A DNA stretch of 64,000 nucleotides, taken from Virgibacillus_P tibetensis (GTDB taxonomy: Bacteria; Bacillota; Bacilli; Bacillales; Amphibacillaceae). The position numbers were made by a program, and so were the translations under genes. The stretch lies in contig NZ_JARZFX010000005.1 of NCBI RefSeq assembly GCF_036026595.1, positions 191,393 through 255,392 on the forward strand, read 5' to 3'. The notes under the pieces were generated by a model, which saw only the letters and a program-made list of their open reading frames with translations, ran no database searches and had not been told where the DNA came from. Below, one piece after another: positions 61,554 through 64,000 of the stretch (position 1 is the first letter of the stretch; each line of letters starts with the position of its first letter).

Positions 61554-61574
61554 CCGTATTCATTTGTTGATATC

Positions 61575-61604
61575 ATCATAACAAAATCGGGGTACAAATG
61601 TCAA
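61575..61604 (-). promoter_or_regulatory. pur operon sigma-A promoter
   Basis: TTGACA (61604-61599), an 18-bp spacer and TATGAT (61580-61575). The predicted start is just upstream of the riboswitch aptamer. Confidence 0.85.
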
Positions 61605-61607
61605 TAT

Positions 61608-61652
61608 AAAATCGAACGTTTTGTAGGTATTTAGTTTTAATGTTCGGTTTTT
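61608..61652 (-). promoter_or_regulatory. two PurBoxes, PurR operator
   Basis: AAAAACCGAACATT (61652-61639) fits the PurBox consensus AWWWCCGAACWWT. AAACGTTCGATTTT (61621-61608) is a slightly weaker inverted copy, 17 bp away. B. subtilis PurR binds such divergent pairs upstream of pur promoters and is released by PRPP. So the operon has both repressor and riboswitch control. Confidence 0.88.
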
Positions 61653-61661
61653 GCTAAGGGT

Positions 61662-61763
61662 CTAGCTATTTAATTTCCTCCTGATTAATGAATTCGCTAA
61701 TTCCTGAACCGATCCTTCAGCGATAATTTCCCGTAAATTGTTACTATTCATACGTCGCGACAT
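61662..61763 (-). CDS. possible 33-residue ORF upstream of the PurBoxes
   Basis: The frame MSRRMNSNNLREIIAEGSVQ then ELANSLIRRKLNS reads like a real protein but has no ribosome binding site before ATG 61763, and no family is recognised. It may be a gene fragment. The rest of 61770-62080 holds only a plus-strand frame without a ribosome binding site. Confidence 0.25.
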   Translation of the reverse strand: MSRRMNSNNLREIIAEGSVQELANSLIRRKLNS

Positions 61764-62084
61764 AGAATCATGTCACCAGTATTTGGCAAGGTCTATCTCG
61801 AATATATTACCTTAAGTGAGGAGGTATTAGCTGCTCCGCCCAGCAGCAAAGAAATCACTGCGAAAGAGAGCAGCGTGTGTTTGAGAAGTCGCTTGTATCG
61901 GAGTAATAAAGGCGAAGTGTATTCCTCAGCGATAATCTTGTCATTAACGATTTACGCTGCGGTATATAACTACTTGAAAAACATTAACTAAAATTATAAA
62001 ACTTGGCATTCGCCAAGCATTTGGGCGACGCCTTAGTTGCACTTATGCAGAAAGAAATATGGTTATACTTTCTTTGCTGCAAAT

Positions 62085-62125
62085 AAAAAAGCACGCTCTC
62101 CTATTTTCAGGAAATCGTGCTATCT
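62085..62125 (-). terminator. terminator of the acyl-CoA ligase gene
   Basis: AGCACG ... CGTGCT with an inner TTTCCT/AGGAGA pairing is followed on the minus strand by TTTTTTATT. It overlaps the stop codon. Confidence 0.8.
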
Positions 62126-63612
62126 TTTCGTAAGGTTATCCCTTCTTTTAAGGACTTTTTGTTAATTTTGCCAACATGTGTTTTTGGTAATTCATCTAAT
62201 ACATAAAAAACCTTTGGCACCTTATATCTTGTTAATTTTTTTTTACAATATGACTCCAATTCAGACTCATTCATTTCATTTTTTAAAACGATGAATGCCG
62301 CAACAATTTCTCCCCATTTATCATCAGGTAATCCAATAACAGATGCTTCATCAATATCCTTATGCGATTCCAGCCAATGCTCTACTTCCAAGGGATAAAC
62401 ATTCTCCCCGCCAGTAATTATCATATCTTTCTTTCTGCCCACAATATAGACATAACCATCTTTATCTTTTTTAGCAAGATCACCTGTATGGACCCAGCCA
62501 TCTATGATTGTTTCATTAGTTTCTATTGGCTTATTCCAATAAAATTCAAACGAATGGTTACCTCGTAACAACAGTTCGCCAACTACATCAGAATCTGCTT
62601 CAACTCCGTTGTCCGTTATTATTTTTATCTCGTTAAAAAGCATTGGCTTTCCAACAGAGCCTAATTTCACAAACGTGTCCTCAGGATCAATATAGAAATT
62701 ATTCGGACCTGCCTCTGTTAATCCGTAGCCTTCCCTGAAGGGGATTCCCTTTTCCGAAAATGCTCTGTATATTTTATGCGGACATGGCGCACCTCCTGAT
62801 ACAAAAACCTTCATATCCGGAAAATTCGACTTTTGGAAAACTTCTGTTTGAATAATCATATGGTACATGGTTGGTACGAATAATACGACCGTACATTTAT
62901 AGGTAATCAGATCATTCACTGCTTTTTCCGCATCAAAATTAGATATAACTACTTTTCCACCAACAAGCAAAATCGGCAGCGAAAGAACATTCAACCCTCC
63001 CGTATGGAACATTGGTAAACATGTTAGTGTCGTATCTTCGTTGGACAACCCCCAGCTGGTGATTGTATTAAGTGCGTTCCATAATATGGACCGATTCGAT
63101 AATACTACCCCTTTAGGTTTTCCAGTAGTCCCTCCTGTATAAATTATTGCAAGTGGATCCGTTTCCTTTATCTCTGCATTAATTCCAGATATTCTGCTCT
63201 GCAGGTTACTTATATAGTTATTTGTATCAATAACCGTCGTATCAATACTTGTCGAAATCTCATCTATCTTATCTTTAAACGATAAATCTATTCCGATTAT
63301 TTTAGGTTCACAATCCTTAATTATGTAATCTAGTTCCGCATCAGCCAATCGCCAATTAAGCGGAACAAATATCGCTCCAATTTTCATGGAAGCAAAGAGA
63401 AAATCAAAATAACTTATATGGTTAGGGGCCAATAATGCAACTCGATCCCCTTTTTTGATTCCCTTCGAAACGAAATAATCGGCTAATTGCTCTGAGCGTC
63501 GGTAAAGCTGTTCATAAGTCCATGAATTATTTGTACAAGAGTCAATAATGGCTATATCTCCAGGTGTTAAATTCACACGACTCTTAAACCAATTGTTGAT
63601 ATCGCTTTGCAT
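62107..63612 (-). CDS. acyl-CoA ligase (AMP-forming), fatty-acid type
   Basis: A 501-residue adenylate-forming enzyme. ATG 63612 follows AAAGGAGTG; the 22 codons upstream in frame lack a site. The P-loop is AIIYTGGTTGKPKGVVLSNR, A5 is FREGYGLTEAGPNN, A7 is IDGWVHTGDLAKKDKDGYVY with IVGRKKDMIITGGENVYPLE, and the C-terminal lysine is in KTHVGKINKKSL. It activates a carboxylic acid with ATP and CoA; the chain length preferred cannot be read. It stands alone between the pur leader and a GC-rich repeat. Confidence 0.88.
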   Translation of the reverse strand: MQSDINNWFKSRVNLTPGDIAIIDSCTNNSWTYEQLYRRSEQLADYFVSKGIKKGDRVALLAPNHISYFDFLFASMKIGAIFVPLNWRLADAELDYIIKDCEPKIIGIDLSFKDKIDEISTSIDTTVIDTNNYISNLQSRISGINAEIKETDPLAIIYTGGTTGKPKGVVLSNRSILWNALNTITSWGLSNEDTTLTCLPMFHTGGLNVLSLPILLVGGKVVISNFDAEKAVNDLITYKCTVVLFVPTMYHMIIQTEVFQKSNFPDMKVFVSGGAPCPHKIYRAFSEKGIPFREGYGLTEAGPNNFYIDPEDTFVKLGSVGKPMLFNEIKIITDNGVEADSDVVGELLLRGNHSFEFYWNKPIETNETIIDGWVHTGDLAKKDKDGYVYIVGRKKDMIITGGENVYPLEVEHWLESHKDIDEASVIGLPDDKWGEIVAAFIVLKNEMNESELESYCKKKLTRYKVPKVFYVLDELPKTHVGKINKKSLKEGITLRKDSTIS

Positions 63613-63695
63613 ACATAACACTCCTTTTAATCGTCCACCTTTTCTATAAGATAAGTATAAGAAACAGGAGTTACACAACAGTTACATATACACTA

Positions 63696-64000
63696 GAACA
63701 AAAGCGCAAGAGCCCGGTTAGGGACGTACGGACTGCGCCCGCGCATCGCGGGTGGGTCGACGTTGCCGCGCAAAGCGGCGTAGTTAGTCGATCTTCCACT
63801 GCCACAGAACATAAAGGAAACATGCCCCTACATTAGGGGTATGCCGACGTTGGGTGCAAAGCCCGGTTTTAGTCGGCCTTCCTTTTTATTTCTCGAATCG
63901 ATGTTGACTTATCGCACGGAGGTGAAGGAAGTCTCGCTAGTTCTTGGGCGCTGGAGCTGGACGTGGCTGTTTAAGTGTAAGAATTAATTGCAGTCAAAAA
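63696..64000. repeat. GC-rich structured dispersed repeat, copy 2 (cut by window edge)
   Basis: It matches copy 1 (44633-45006) in the same orientation from GAACAAAAGCG to AATTGCAGTC. Differences in CGCGCATCGCGGGTGGG against GCGCATCGTGGGTGGGG, and in loops between CATGCCCCT and AGGGGTATG, leave the stems intact. Copy 2 lacks about 70 bases found in copy 1. GTCGGCCTTCCTTTTT near 63875-63890 is terminator-like. The window ends at or near its right border. Confidence 0.75.

Noticed and set aside
61267..61563. 98-codon minus-strand frame in the pur leader
   Set aside because: It coincides with the guanine riboswitch and its terminators, which explain the sequence.
61770..61991. 73-codon plus-strand frame ending in a hydrophobic stretch
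   Set aside because: No ribosome binding site, odd composition and no recognised family; at most a decayed fragment.

Overview
The window looks like the chromosome of a low-GC Gram-positive in the Bacillaceae, perhaps near Oceanobacillus, Virgibacillus or Lentibacillus (the genus is an inference). Supporting signs are AT-rich DNA, strong GGAGG ribosome binding sites, TTG and GTG starts, and gene order that matches Bacillus subtilis over long stretches. Read on the minus strand from right to left, the core is purEKBCSQLFMNHD, yerA, yerB, yerC, pcrB, pcrA, ligA, camS (yerH), then putP, gatCAB, dagK and rlmCD (yefA). Apart from the acyl-CoA ligase at the right edge, almost everything right of 21.4 kb is this conserved core. 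It carries two insertions relative to B. subtilis: pruA with a peptide-type regulator next to putP, and a semialdehyde/DUF3100 operon between dagK and rlmCD.

The left third (1 to about 21.4 kb) is an accessory island abutting the 3' end of rlmCD, which also borders variable genes in B. subtilis. It is a patchwork. (a) 914-3381 is a 2,468-bp element with Tn7-like ends, eight TnsB-type sites, 26-bp terminal inverted repeats and a perfect 5-bp target duplication (AATGT). It has no transposase and carries two genes of unknown function. (b) 3.4-8.5 kb holds hypothetical genes, a DUF1385 protein, a frameshifted excisionase-like gene and a protein with repeated modules plus a PD-(D/E)xK-like nuclease end. 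Related noncoding repeat blocks lie on either side of the last two. (c) 8.7-13.2 kb holds seven small genes, all on the minus strand. At almost every junction there is a short hairpin repeat built around CTAACGGGTGC. It looks like an integron cassette array but has no integron integrase nearby. (d) 13.6-20.5 kb has a primase-like replication protein, a run of hypothetical genes, a DNA-binding-like gene with a broken paralogue, and a stand-alone HsdR-N-like nuclease domain.

The core genes work as known units. The pur operon makes IMP from PRPP and has a full control region: two PurBoxes, a sigma-A promoter, a guanine riboswitch and two terminator hairpins. pcrB-pcrA-ligA-camS is the usual lipid, helicase, ligase and lipoprotein operon. 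gatCAB makes Gln-tRNA(Gln)/Asn-tRNA(Asn). putP and pruA import and oxidise proline, and a 35-residue membrane peptide precedes putP.

The strongest new candidates are the Tn7-like cargo element, the hairpin-separated cassette array, and a 46-residue exported-peptide gene directly behind an NprR/PlcR-like HTH-TPR regulator (35069-36500). Two copies of a GC-rich structured repeat (44.6 kb and 63.7 kb) also merit attention. No rRNA, tRNA or CRISPR array was seen.
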